Assembly (NCBI GenBank): GCA_026996605.1
Contig: JALWLE010000084.1
Span: 1-43,632, forward strand
Source: Flavobacteriales bacterium
GTDB taxonomy: Bacteria > Bacteroidota > Bacteroidia > Flavobacteriales > Flavobacteriaceae
DNA: 43,632 bases
Direction of reading: 5' to 3'
Within the stretch, counting starts at the first letter, position 1; each line of letters starts with the position of its first letter. Position numbers and translations under genes: made by a program. Of this stretch, positions 15,581 through 24,395 are shown piece by piece. Below the pieces are notes generated by a model. The model had not been told where the DNA came from. It made no database searches and was given only the letters and a program-made list of their open reading frames with translations.

Positions 15581-16447
15581 TCAATTAATTAGATTTTGCA
15601 TATATTTTTTTGGTGTTATACCGAATTTTTTCTTAAAAGCCACTACAAAATGCGTTGGCGCAGAGTACCCCATTTGATAACTGACTTCTTTAACACTATA
15701 CTTTTTACTCATTAACAAATGTCGTCCCAATTCGAGTTTATAATTGAGAATATATTTATAAATCGGTTCACCATATAATTCCTTAAATCCTTTTTTTAAA
15801 ATACTGACCGGCAATAAAACCTGATTGGACAGCTCTTCTATTGATGGTGGTTCGTTGATATGTGCCACCAAAATTTCTTTGGCTTTTTTGATTTTTTCTA
15901 CAATACGTTCATCTTTTAAATTATGACAAGTTTCTTTTGTAGGATAACTTTGAGAAAAATAGTAGGTAAATAGTTCCAATATTTTGGCTTTGACATAAAT
16001 ATAGTCCAATTTATGTTTTAATTCGCGATTGTAAATTTGGTTGAGAATTATCAATTCATTGGCAGATAATTGTTTTTTGGAATATAATTTTTTATCCTTG
16101 ATTTTTGGTCTCAAAAAATTAAAATCAATAGCAAAATCGTCAAATAATTTATGAATGGCATCTAACGATAACAAAACAGATAACATTTTGGTATCCGGTG
16201 TTAAATAGGCATCAATGGGAATGATATTTTTCGGATTGAAAAACATCAAAGATTCTTGTTCAGCCACCGGTAGTTTATGCGTCCCTTTAATAATATGAAA
16301 GCAAACTTGTCCTTCCAAAACAAAATGAAACTGGATGTACAAATTTTTTCTTTTGGTTTTTAGTTGGACTTTCTGTCCGGATAAATTAAAGGATTTTATT
16401 AAATTAAATCCGTTATCGATATTTATTTCTTTAAAAAAATCACTCAT
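15581..16447 (-). CDS. AraC-family transcriptional regulator
   Basis: A 288-residue regulator. The ATG at 16447 (MSDFFKEINIDNGFN) is preferred to an upstream TTG at 16480. The N-terminal half is a cupin-like sensor domain without a recognisable ligand signature. The C-terminal about 100 residues form the double helix-turn-helix: 'PPSIEELSNQVLLPVSILKKG' and 'KYSVKEVSYQMGYSAPTHFV' followed by 'FKKKFGITPKKYM', the family signature. The general build resembles PchR-like regulators of Bacteroidetes, but the target is unknown. The neighbouring sRNA-like unit on the opposite strand, and the protein's own promoter region (16448-16588), are possible targets. Confidence 0.85.
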   Translation of the reverse strand: MSDFFKEINIDNGFNLIKSFNLSGQKVQLKTKRKNLYIQFHFVLEGQVCFHIIKGTHKLPVAEQESLMFFNPKNIIPIDAYLTPDTKMLSVLLSLDAIHKLFDDFAIDFNFLRPKIKDKKLYSKKQLSANELIILNQIYNRELKHKLDYIYVKAKILELFTYYFSQSYPTKETCHNLKDERIVEKIKKAKEILVAHINEPPSIEELSNQVLLPVSILKKGFKELYGEPIYKYILNYKLELGRHLLMSKKYSVKEVSYQMGYSAPTHFVVAFKKKFGITPKKYMQNLIN

Positions 16448-16574
16448 AATTGTATTAATAATTGAAAAACAAATGTACAATTATTTAAGATAATGACAAT
16501 TCCGACAAAATCATTTTAAAACCGATTCGATATAAATAATCCGTTTATCGATATTTTTTGAACAGATTAGAGTG

Positions 16575-16582
16575 TATTTTTG
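16575..16582 (+). promoter_or_regulatory. Candidate -7 promoter box of sRNA B
   Basis: TATTTTTG matches TAnnTTTG. TTTTTTG ends at 16560, a 14-base spacer that is shorter than usual. Unlike sRNA A, no sigma-54 site is present. Confidence 0.4.
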
Positions 16583-16588
16583 CAGTGC

Positions 16589-16680
16589 TACTTTTAAGAT
16601 AGTAATTAGAGTTTTTTTCATAATTGAGTATATTTTGGTTAATATCAAAAAGCACTTGGCGGACAGCCGGGTGCTTTTTG
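16589..16680 (+). ncRNA. Putative small RNA B, related to sRNA A
   Basis: Bases 16609-16642 carry the same element as 9598-9630 (TTTTTTCATA, TTGAGT, ATTTTGGTTAA in the same order and spacing), followed within a few bases by an intrinsic terminator. The predicted transcript is about 90 bases. It lies between the divergent AraC gene and the convergent rodA end, so it is not a leader of any forward-strand gene. Terminator sequence and promoter class differ from sRNA A, which leaves the shared 5' part as the functional candidate. Confidence 0.5.
16647..16679. terminator. Bidirectional rho-independent terminator (sRNA B / rodA operon)
   Basis: AAAAAGCAC (16647-16655) and GTGCTTTTT (16671-16679) pair, with an inner GGC/GCC stem. 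It has a T-run on both strands, so it can end both the forward sRNA and the reverse-strand mre operon, whose last stop codon is at 16683. Confidence 0.85.
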
Positions 16681-16682
16681 TT

Positions 16683-17945
16683 CTACCAATCTTCAACTCT
16701 ATGGGCGTCAAATTTTAAAAAGATAAATAAGAGTAAAGTAAAAGCCCAAAGTGACGAGCCACCGTAACTTAAAAACGGTAAAGGAATACCAATAGTTGGA
16801 AATAATCCCAATACCATTAACATATTTAAGGCATAATGGGCAAATAAAATAGCGACTAAACCATAGCCGAGTATTCTCGAAAATTTTTGTTTTTGTCTTT
16901 CTGCTAAAAATATCAAGCGAATCAATAAAAACGTATAAAGCAACACTACCGTTAGAGTTCCTAAAAATCCCCATTGTTCACCAATCACGGTCAATATCCA
17001 GTCGGTATGTTGTTCGGGAATATAATCTCCTTGAGTTTGTGACCCTTTTAGTAAACCTTTACCGTGTAAGCCACCGGAACCAATGGCAATCAATGCCTGT
17101 TTTAAATTATAACCGGTTCCTTTATCATCTTTTTTCTTACCTAAAACGATTTCAATCCGGTTACGTTGATGCGGTTTTAGTATTTTATGAAAAACAAAGT
17201 TCGTTCCTAAAATAGTTAAAACAGAAATAAATAAAACAAAGATTGTCTGTAACCAATAGATTTTTTTTAATTTGAAATAAGTAAATAAATTGACAAGTAT
17301 GAAAATAACACTAATGCTTAACAATATTTTTTGTTGTCCAAAGTATATGGTCGTAATGAACAAAGTAGCAATCAATAAAACCAGCAAATAGTAAATGATA
17401 CTCAAACCGTCTCTGTAAAATACCAAAAACAATGAAAGAAAGACTATAGCAGAACCCAAATCCGGTTGTAGTAGGATGAAAAATACCGGTGCTAAAACCA
17501 AAACTGTTGCTTGTAGCAAATTTTTAATCCGGCTGATTTTAAATTCGGGTTCAATCAAAAGTTTTGCCAAACCCAATACCGTTAAAAGTTTTACAAATTC
17601 TGCCGGTTGGATACTGAAACTACCAAACCTAAACCATGATTTGTTACCATTGATATTGGCACCGGCTATCAATACCAAAATTAACAAGCCCAATCCGATT
17701 AAATACAACAATGAGGCATTATTTTTGATACTTTTTAAAGATAGAAAACTGATAAAAATAACCAGAACATAACTAAATGCGAACCACAAGGCTTGTTTAC
17801 CATAAAAAGTTTGAAAAACTTGGGTTTGCGTTTCGTTATAAGCAGCCGAATAAATGCTGATGATACCAATTAGCACTAACAGATTAAACAGCAAAACACT
17901 GATCCAATCATAATCGAATATCCCTGCTTTTCTACTGTTTTTCAT
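16683..17945 (-). CDS. rodA: Rod-shape-determining glycosyltransferase RodA
   Basis: A 420-residue SEDS-family integral membrane protein with about ten membrane segments. It polymerises lipid II into glycan strands during cell elongation, paired with PBP2. Family signatures are 'SFSIQPAEFVKLLTVLGLAKLL', 'LQPDLGSAIVFL' and the C-terminal 'FPTIGIPLPFLSYGGSSLWA'. It is the last gene of mreB-mreC-mreD-mrdA-rodA; its start overlaps the end of mrdA by 14 bp, which suggests translational coupling. A bidirectional terminator follows after 3 bp. FtsW is a paralogue, but the operon context supports RodA. Confidence 0.95.
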   Translation of the reverse strand: MKNSRKAGIFDYDWISVLLFNLLVLIGIISIYSAAYNETQTQVFQTFYGKQALWFAFSYVLVIFISFLSLKSIKNNASLLYLIGLGLLILVLIAGANINGNKSWFRFGSFSIQPAEFVKLLTVLGLAKLLIEPEFKISRIKNLLQATVLVLAPVFFILLQPDLGSAIVFLSLFLVFYRDGLSIIYYLLVLLIATLFITTIYFGQQKILLSISVIFILVNLFTYFKLKKIYWLQTIFVLFISVLTILGTNFVFHKILKPHQRNRIEIVLGKKKDDKGTGYNLKQALIAIGSGGLHGKGLLKGSQTQGDYIPEQHTDWILTVIGEQWGFLGTLTVVLLYTFLLIRLIFLAERQKQKFSRILGYGLVAILFAHYALNMLMVLGLFPTIGIPLPFLSYGGSSLWAFTLLLFIFLKFDAHRVEDW

Positions 17946-19803
17946 CGTTTTTCGGAGCTTTTTTTTGATAAATTTCAGTCAAATCGGTATTTAAAACACG
18001 GTTGAGCAAATCGGTACGGGTTATTTTGCCACGCAGATATTTTTCAATTATCAAGGTAGCAATCGGGGCGGCAACCGTAGCACCGTAACCACCGTTTTCA
18101 ACAAAAACCGTTACGGCTATTTTAGGGTTCTCTTTGGGACCGAATGCCATAAAAATGGAATGGTCCGGAAGTTTTACGACTTTGCCGTCAATACGGGTTT
18201 TATTTTCGCTGGTACCGGTTTTACCACATAATTCAATATCCTTTAATTGGCTGTATTTGGCAGTGCCTTTTTTGTAAACGGCAGCCATTCCTTGAATGAT
18301 TTGGTCAAAATATTTCGGGTCTATTCCGGTTTGTTTCGGTTTGAGATAAAACGTATCAACAGTTTTTTGACTACCGTCAATGTTTTTGATGATATGCGGC
18401 GTAACATAAAATCCTTTGTTGGCGATAGCAGCTGCGACATTGGCTAATTGTATGGGAGTGGTCAAAACTTCGCCTTGTCCGATGCCGTTAGAAATGGTAT
18501 AACTTGCCGCCCAGCGACCTTTTTTATAATACCGGTCATAAAATTTACTGTCCGGAATAAAACCTTTGGACCCAACCGGCAAATCGGTATGCAGATACTG
18601 TCCCAGACCGAATCGCGCTAAATAGTTATGCCAAACATCTAATCCTTCTGCCGGTGTCGAATAGTTGTTTATAATATTAAGGTAAGACTTTGAGAAATAA
18701 GTATTACAAGACCGTTCTATTGCCCATGGCAAATGTACGCTTCTGCCGTTGGCACCGCAGTGGCAAAACATATGATTGTGACGACCGTAATTAAAACCGT
18801 GGTTACAGACAAAAGCGGTGCCGGGTTGTATGACACCTTCTTGTAAACCTATCAAGCCGTTGAGCATTTTGAAAGGGGAACCGGGTGGATATTCACCTTG
18901 TAAGCCCCTGTCAAGCAACGGATTATTGACTTTATCACGAAAAAGTTTGTTAAAATTTTTTGAGCTGTTACGTCCACTCAAATATGCCGGCGGAAAACTC
19001 GGGGCGGTTACCAAAGCTAATATTTCACCGGTTTGCGGTTCTATGGCGATAATTGCCCCGCGTTTGCCTTGCATCAGCGAATCGCCGAACTCTTGTAAAC
19101 GAATGTCGATACTCAAATCTAAATCTTTTCCGACTTCTGCCGGTGTATCAAACTTACCGTTTTTGTAGCTGCCGATTTTACGGTTAAATTTATCGGTAAG
19201 ATAGTATCGAATTCCTTTTTTGCCACGCAGTATTTTTTCATAAGATTTTTCAACGCCGGCTTTGCCGATTAAATCGCCCGGCATATAAAACGGGTCTTTT
19301 TTGAGTTCTTTTTCGTTTACTTCTCTGATAAAGCCTAAAACATTGGCTGCCGATTGGGTATGATATTGCCTGATAGCCCGTCTTTGAATGAAAAAACCGG
19401 GAAATTTGTATATTTTTTCTTGCAACAATGCCACTTCATTTTTATAAAGTTTCGGCACAATCAGAGAAGCTTTGTTACGCGAATAAGTTTTGGCCTTTTT
19501 TAAAGCTTTGAGCAAATCATCTTTGCTAATACCGGTATATTTTAAAAACGCCAAAGTATCAAAGGCTTTGATTTGCTTCGGAATAGCCATGACATCATAA
19601 ATAGGCAAATTACTAACCAATAATTGGTGATGCCGGTCGTAAATATAACCGCGTTCGGGAATAATATATTCTTTTTTGACGGCATTTTTATGTGCTAAAT
19701 CCTTGTATTTTTCATCTAGTATTTGCAAGTAAAAGAGCCGCCCGATTATGGTAAAGGACGTCAATAGAATCAATAAAATAATAACGATTGCTTTTTGATT
19801 CAT
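17932..19803 (-). CDS. mrdA: Penicillin-binding protein 2 (elongation transpeptidase)
   Basis: A 623-residue class B PBP anchored by one N-terminal membrane segment (about 5-25). It cross-links peptidoglycan in the Rod complex. Active-site motifs are Ser309-x-x-Lys312 (SPFK), Ser365-Cys-Asn367 and Lys528-Thr-Gly530. Between the first two lies a cysteine/histidine-rich stretch (CNHG at 333-336, H342, H344, FCHCG at 346-350). This is in the region where E. coli PBP2 binds zinc, but the exact ligands here are a guess. The gene overlaps mreD by 4 bp and rodA by 14 bp. Confidence 0.95.
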   Translation of the reverse strand: MNQKAIVIILLILLTSFTIIGRLFYLQILDEKYKDLAHKNAVKKEYIIPERGYIYDRHHQLLVSNLPIYDVMAIPKQIKAFDTLAFLKYTGISKDDLLKALKKAKTYSRNKASLIVPKLYKNEVALLQEKIYKFPGFFIQRRAIRQYHTQSAANVLGFIREVNEKELKKDPFYMPGDLIGKAGVEKSYEKILRGKKGIRYYLTDKFNRKIGSYKNGKFDTPAEVGKDLDLSIDIRLQEFGDSLMQGKRGAIIAIEPQTGEILALVTAPSFPPAYLSGRNSSKNFNKLFRDKVNNPLLDRGLQGEYPPGSPFKMLNGLIGLQEGVIQPGTAFVCNHGFNYGRHNHMFCHCGANGRSVHLPWAIERSCNTYFSKSYLNIINNYSTPAEGLDVWHNYLARFGLGQYLHTDLPVGSKGFIPDSKFYDRYYKKGRWAASYTISNGIGQGEVLTTPIQLANVAAAIANKGFYVTPHIIKNIDGSQKTVDTFYLKPKQTGIDPKYFDQIIQGMAAVYKKGTAKYSQLKDIELCGKTGTSENKTRIDGKVVKLPDHSIFMAFGPKENPKIAVTVFVENGGYGATVAAPIATLIIEKYLRGKITRTDLLNRVLNTDLTEIYQKKAPKNDEKQ

Positions 19804-20306
19804 TTTTTAGCGGGATTAAAAAATACCAAGTCAAAAAATACGATAAAAAAAATACTGATAAGCGTATTAAAAAGTATATTTTGCCATTTTGAAATCAATA
19901 AACCGGCATTAAAAGCATCTAAAGCATAAATCATAATTTGTGCGATCAACACAAAAACACTTATGTAAAGAATCTTTTGCGTGATGGCAATTTTGTTGAT
20001 TTGAATGTCGTCAATATTCTGTGCCGGATTTTTAAAAATCATAAAATAGATTTTGCGCACATAGGTTATAAAAACAGCCGTTGCCACAAAAATACCACCG
20101 GTATTGGAAACCAAATCTAAAATCAGTCCTGCTAAAAATGCTAAAAACAGATTTAATGATTCGTTTTTTTGTAAAGGTAAAATCAGTAACGGATAAATGA
20201 AAATGATCGGTGTAAAATATCCAAACAAACGGACATGATTAAACCAAATGATTTGCAAAACCAAAAAGACCGATAATATAATAATGTATTTAACACGATT
20301 TTTCAT
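19800..20306 (-). CDS. mreD: Rod-shape-determining protein MreD
   Basis: A 168-residue polytopic inner-membrane protein with about five membrane segments ('FGYFTPIIFIYPLLILPL', 'FLAFLAGLILDLVSNTGGIF' and others). Position between mreC and mrdA and the family-typical 'LAGLILDL' segment identify it; sequence conservation of MreD is low in general. It overlaps mrdA by four bases and starts 10 bp after mreC. Role: membrane component of the elongation complex. Confidence 0.92.
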   Translation of the reverse strand: MKNRVKYIIILSVFLVLQIIWFNHVRLFGYFTPIIFIYPLLILPLQKNESLNLFLAFLAGLILDLVSNTGGIFVATAVFITYVRKIYFMIFKNPAQNIDDIQINKIAITQKILYISVFVLIAQIMIYALDAFNAGLLISKWQNILFNTLISIFFIVFFDLVFFNPAKK

Positions 20307-20316
20307 TGATTTGATA

Positions 20317-21117
20317 CTACATTTTTAATGAATCTATTTCTGTTTTCAAACGATTTTTTATTACATAAACCGGTCCTAAATCGGTCATGTCCGCAAAACT
20401 TTTGATATAAATAACATAACTTTTTCTTCCCGGTACGGTATGATAACCGTAAATTTGTCCAACCGGAATACCTTTTGGAAATATTCCCGACATGCCACCG
20501 GTTATAATGGTATCGCCTTTTTTGATTGGCGCATTGACCGGTAAGTCAATAACTTCAAACCGGTTAGGATCTTTGCCTGTCCATTGTAAAAATCCGGAAT
20601 AATTCGTGTTTTTAAGTGCTACGTTTATTTTTAAACTTTTATTTAAAATGGAAATCACTTTGGCATAATGCAGGGATGTTTTTTGTACAACTCCGGCGAT
20701 ACCATTTGTTGCAATAACTCCGTTATCAGGTTGAACGCCATCGATTTCTCCTTTATTGACCAATAAAGTATTGTGTTGTAAATTATACTGATTACTTATT
20801 ACATAAGCCGGAATATATTGATATTGTCCGGGTAAAACCGCAGGAATAGCATTTGTGTTTTGATCCCTGTTTTGCAGTTGTTTCAATAAATAAGTATTTT
20901 GCTTCAGTAAGCTATCATTATAAATTTGTAGATAAAAATGCCGGTTTATAATATTAATTTTCTGGTTGAAACTACCGGCGATTGCCGTTTGAAAATCATG
21001 GGTTTTCAGTTGGGCATAATCATTGGTTTTAATGATTAAAACTAACGCTATCAGTTCCAGAAAAACAAATACCAAAAAGCTTCGTTTAGTAGAAAGATAT
21101 CGCAATAATTTAATCAT
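20317..21117 (-). CDS. mreC: Rod-shape-determining protein MreC
   Basis: A 266-residue protein with one N-terminal membrane segment (about 13-30), a short coiled coil (about 65-85), and the periplasmic double beta-barrel domain. Signatures are 'VISNQYNLQHNTLLVNKGEIDGVQPDNGV', 'GIAGVVQKTS', and 'KKGDTIITGGMSGIFPKGIPVG'. It links cytoplasmic MreB to PBP2 and the wall. It is second in the operon, 94 bp after mreB and 10 bp before mreD. Confidence 0.94.
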   Translation of the reverse strand: MIKLLRYLSTKRSFLVFVFLELIALVLIIKTNDYAQLKTHDFQTAIAGSFNQKINIINRHFYLQIYNDSLLKQNTYLLKQLQNRDQNTNAIPAVLPGQYQYIPAYVISNQYNLQHNTLLVNKGEIDGVQPDNGVIATNGIAGVVQKTSLHYAKVISILNKSLKINVALKNTNYSGFLQWTGKDPNRFEVIDLPVNAPIKKGDTIITGGMSGIFPKGIPVGQIYGYHTVPGRKSYVIYIKSFADMTDLGPVYVIKNRLKTEIDSLKM

Positions 21118-21211
21118 TTAAAACAAGGTTTGGTTGTAGATGCAAATTTAGTAAGAAATTGTTGATTTGATTACTTGCTACTTGTTACTTGTTATTATAT
21201 CAATTAAGCTT

Positions 21212-22240
21212 TTATCGTAGCAAAATCGGTTTGTATTTCTTAAAATATTTCAATGCAATACCGGTTCCCCTGACAACGGCACGCAACGGATCTTCGGAAA
21301 TATAAACCGGCAAATCTGTTTTTTCGGAAATACGTTTATCCAAACCGCGCAATAATGCCCCGCCACCGGCGAGATAAATTCCCGAATTGTAAATATCGGC
21401 TGATAGTTCCGGTGGGGTTTTTGACAGCGTTTCCATGATGGCATCTTCAACACGCAACAGCGATTTGTCAATGGCTTTGGCAACTTCTTTATAAGATACG
21501 ATGATTTGCTTAGGCTTTCCGGTAAGCATATCACGTCCTTGAATGGGAATGTCTTCCGGTGGATTTTCAAGTTCGTCCAAAGCTGACCCAACTTCTATTT
21601 TAATCCGTTCGGCTGTTTTCTCACCAATATGCAAATTGTGTTGCGTACGCATATAGTAAATGATATCACCGGTAAACACATCGCCGGCAATTTTAACGGA
21701 TTTTTCTACGGCAATACCACCAAGCGCAATCACGGCAATTTCGGTTGTGCCTCCGCCAATGTCAATAATCATATTGCCTTTGGGCTTGGTAATATCTACC
21801 CCCATACCGATGGCGGCAGCCATAGGTTCGTGTATCAAATATACTTCCGTAGCATTAACTTTCTCGGCTGAATCACGAACAGCACGCTTTTCCACTTCGG
21901 TAATACCCGAAGGAATACAAATAATCATTTTTAATTTAGGTTGAAACAAACGTCCCTTTAAAGTGGGGATGCTTTTAATCAACTCTTTTATCATCATTTC
22001 AGAAGCTTCAAAATCGGCTATTACTCCGTCTTTTAAGGGTCTGATAATTTTAATGTTTTCATGCGTTTTACCTTGCATCAGTGCCGCTTCCATGCCAACG
22101 GCTTTCAGTTCGTTTTTTCTGATATCTTTGGCTACAATAGACGGACTGTCCACGACGACTTGGTCCTTGTGAATAATTAATGTATTGGCAGTGCCTAAAT
22201 CTATGGCTATTTCTTCGGTCAGAAAATTAAAAAATCCCAT
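21212..22240 (-). CDS. mreB: Rod-shape-determining actin homologue MreB
   Basis: A 342-residue actin-like ATPase. Phosphate-binding segments 'AIDLGTANTLI' (residues 12-22) and 'MIIDIGGGTTEIAVI' (about 157-171), and the adenosine segment 'SGIYLAGGGALLRGLDKRI' are intact. It forms membrane-bound filaments that direct lateral wall synthesis. It is first in the operon with a candidate promoter 50 bp upstream, and is divergent from the MacB-like permease gene at 22404. Length and motifs are normal. Confidence 0.97.
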   Translation of the reverse strand: MGFFNFLTEEIAIDLGTANTLIIHKDQVVVDSPSIVAKDIRKNELKAVGMEAALMQGKTHENIKIIRPLKDGVIADFEASEMMIKELIKSIPTLKGRLFQPKLKMIICIPSGITEVEKRAVRDSAEKVNATEVYLIHEPMAAAIGMGVDITKPKGNMIIDIGGGTTEIAVIALGGIAVEKSVKIAGDVFTGDIIYYMRTQHNLHIGEKTAERIKIEVGSALDELENPPEDIPIQGRDMLTGKPKQIIVSYKEVAKAIDKSLLRVEDAIMETLSKTPPELSADIYNSGIYLAGGGALLRGLDKRISEKTDLPVYISEDPLRAVVRGTGIALKYFKKYKPILLR

Positions 22241-22290
22241 ATTCGATTACTTGTTTGTTTAGTTAATTGAACTTATTGTTTTGAAAAACA

Positions 22291-22298
22291 CAAATTTA
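22291..22298 (-). promoter_or_regulatory. Candidate -7 promoter box of the mreB operon
   Basis: The reverse strand reads TAAATTTG, matching TAnnTTTG, 50 bases before the mreB ATG. No clear -33 element is present. Confidence 0.4.
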
Positions 22299-22403
22299 AA
22301 AAATAAATAGCTGACTTTTGTAATATTTGTTATTTTTTTTCGTCATAGAGTCATGAATGTTTTGTAAATTGATTGTCTGATTTTTATCACTAGTTTTATT
22401 TCT

Positions 22404-23660
22404 ATGAAAAACCTATTTTTTGAATTGATAGAAAGTTTAAAGTTTGCCCTTAAGTCTTTAAAAAGCAATCTGTTAAGAACTTTATTGTCACTTTTGGGTG
22501 TGAGTATCGGTATTTTTTCCATTGTTGCTATCTATTCGGCTATTGATGCACTCAACGACACGGTCATGAGTTCAATGAACAAATTCGGGCAAAACACTTT
22601 ATATATAACTCGTTTCAGTTTTATGGGACAGTCTAATGTGCCTCGTTGGAAACGTAAAAATTTTCCTTTTGCGACTATTGATGAGTACAAATTTTTAAAC
22701 AAAAATTTATCACGTGACGACGTCAAAGCGGTAACCTTTCGTATTTTTATGCCGGCAAGTAAACTCACGGTACCGGGTGGCGAATCTGTATCGGGGGCGG
22801 AATTGATAGCTGACGGTTCCGAGTTTCCCAATATTCAAGAATTGGATTTTGAACAGGGGCGTTTTTTTAACAAAGCCGAAGAAGAACGGGCTGCTCCTGT
22901 CATAATTTTAGGTGCCGATTTAAAGCAGGCATTGTTTGATAATCAAAATGCTTTGGGCAAAACCGTTAGGTTGTATGGCAAAAAACTCAAAGTAATAGGT
23001 GTACTCAAAAAAGAAGGTGAAGGCATAGGACCGAGTAATGACGGCAGAGCTTTTATTTCCAGTAGTTTTGCCAGAACCATTATTAGTCCGCATAAGTCAT
23101 TTACCGCTATTATTGTAGCCCCGCAACCTACTGCCGATGTTAAAAAATTAACTGACCAGATTACGATTTTGTTACGTCAAAAACGCAAGTTAAAACCGGA
23201 TGAAATTAATAATTTCTTTGTCAATAATATCAATACCGTTAAAGATAAAGTTGAACAGTTAACCAAAGTACTACGATTTGGAGGTGGTTTTTTAGCGCTT
23301 TTTTCCTTATTGATTGGCGCTTTTGGCATTGCCAATATTATGTTTGTTTCGGTTAAAGAACGGACTAGCCAAATCGGTATTCAAAAAGCCCTGGGTGCTA
23401 AAAATTCGTTTATTTTGTGGCAATTTCTTTTTGAATCAATGTTTTTATCTATGATTGGCGGTCTGTTCGGCATACTTTTGGTTTGGGGCGGTACCGAATT
23501 AATATCTTATCTTTCAGACAGTGTTCACATCCGTTTGACCTTACAGAATATTATTTTAGGTCTGTTTATTTCATCGGTTATAGGAATTATTGCAGGCTTA
23601 TGGCCTGCTTGGAAAGCCGCACGACTCAATCCGGTTGAAGCAATTAGAACGGGGATGTAA
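22404..23660 (+). CDS. MacB-like ABC transporter permease
   Basis: A 418-residue FtsX/MacB-family permease. The first membrane segment is at about 24-48 ('LRTLLSLLGVSIGIFSIVAIYS'). A MacB-type periplasmic core domain follows (about 50-280), then three C-terminal segments and the conserved end 'GIIAGLWPAWKAARLNPVEAIRTGM'. Such permeases work with a separate ATPase in tripartite efflux, lipoprotein or peptide export; no ATPase or membrane-fusion gene is adjacent, so the substrate is unknown. It is divergent from mreB and convergent with the next gene, 12 bp away. Confidence 0.88.
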   Translation: MKNLFFELIESLKFALKSLKSNLLRTLLSLLGVSIGIFSIVAIYSAIDALNDTVMSSMNKFGQNTLYITRFSFMGQSNVPRWKRKNFPFATIDEYKFLNKNLSRDDVKAVTFRIFMPASKLTVPGGESVSGAELIADGSEFPNIQELDFEQGRFFNKAEEERAAPVIILGADLKQALFDNQNALGKTVRLYGKKLKVIGVLKKEGEGIGPSNDGRAFISSSFARTIISPHKSFTAIIVAPQPTADVKKLTDQITILLRQKRKLKPDEINNFFVNNINTVKDKVEQLTKVLRFGGGFLALFSLLIGAFGIANIMFVSVKERTSQIGIQKALGAKNSFILWQFLFESMFLSMIGGLFGILLVWGGTELISYLSDSVHIRLTLQNIILGLFISSVIGIIAGLWPAWKAARLNPVEAIRTGM

Positions 23661-23672
23661 GTTTATTTTGCT

Positions 23673-24263
23673 TTAAGCTTGATGTTTTTTCTGTTCATCG
23701 AGTAATTGCCGCTTTAAGAGTTGCTCTCGTTCCAAAGCAATACTTCTGAAATTGTTATATTCTTCTTCTATTTTAGTTAAGTTTTCTTTGGCGGTTTTGG
23801 TAATTTTATGACTGTTTTTAAACAGATAAATCAAATATAGTAAAGCTAAAATCAGCACGCTTATTATTGACCAAACAATCCATTGATAGCGTGATTTTTC
23901 AACCGGTATTCCTAAAAAAACAATACTGTCTTTTTCCGATTCCAGTTTGGTAATTTGTTCCTTAGATTGTTGTAAATCGTTTTGCAAAGAAGTAATTTGA
24001 TTTTGTAGTTTCGTAATGTTTTGTCGGGCTTCTTTTAATGCCGCTTTTTCTTTCGCAAAACTATCCAAAACTTGTGTTTTAAGCTGATTAAAATAGGCTC
24101 TTTTAATGACTTTAAATTCTTTGTAATTTCCTGATTTTGAATATATTTCATTAAACTTATCAGAAACACTTCCTTGAGATAAGTTCGGTGTTTTTTGAGA
24201 ATTGGTTTGTGCGGATGCTAAAAATCCGGTTACAAATAGAAAAAGGAATATCAGTGGTCTCAT
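23673..24263 (-). CDS. Coiled-coil membrane protein of unknown function
   Basis: A 196-residue protein with a signal peptide (ends FLASAQ), a strong coiled coil at about residues 60-112 ('ITKLQNQITSLQNDLQQSKE'), one membrane segment at about 128-148 ('QWIVWSIISVLILALLYLIYL') and a second helical region to the end. Relatives in Flavobacteria are often labelled 'tRNA (guanine-N1)-methyltransferase', but nothing here resembles the knotted TrmD fold, so I consider that name wrong. It is divergent from tgt and has its own TATCTTTG promoter box. It may act in the envelope; no function can be given. Confidence 0.75.
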   Translation of the reverse strand: MRPLIFLFLFVTGFLASAQTNSQKTPNLSQGSVSDKFNEIYSKSGNYKEFKVIKRAYFNQLKTQVLDSFAKEKAALKEARQNITKLQNQITSLQNDLQQSKEQITKLESEKDSIVFLGIPVEKSRYQWIVWSIISVLILALLYLIYLFKNSHKITKTAKENLTKIEEEYNNFRSIALEREQLLKRQLLDEQKKHQA

Positions 24264-24277
24264 AGCTTGTTTTTTTA

Positions 24278-24285
24278 CAAAGATA
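24278..24285 (-). promoter_or_regulatory. Candidate -7 promoter box of the coiled-coil protein gene
   Basis: The reverse strand reads TATCTTTG, 14 bases before the ATG at 24263. It is the same octamer as the tgt box on the other strand. Confidence 0.5.
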
Positions 24286-24368
24286 ATACAAAATTATGCT
24301 TTTTAAAACGTACGGTTTGTAAATAAATTATCATTATCCGATAAAAAATTTTCACAAAATTAATTCCT

Positions 24369-24376
24369 TATCTTTG
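24369..24376 (+). promoter_or_regulatory. Candidate -7 promoter box of tgt
   Basis: TATCTTTG followed by GCA, a common form of the flavobacterial -7 element, 19 bases before the ATG at 24396. Confidence 0.55.
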
Positions 24377-24395
24377 CAGCAAATAATAATGTTGT

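Noticed and set aside
16570-16586. Sigma-54 promoter before sRNA B
   Set aside because: TTGCA is present, but the -24 half reads AGAGTG at the required position, lacking the GG pair. A TAnnTTTG box fits better.
23673-24263. tRNA (guanine-N1)-methyltransferase, a label often given to relatives
   Set aside because: The sequence is a signal peptide, coiled coil and membrane helix with no methyltransferase motif.
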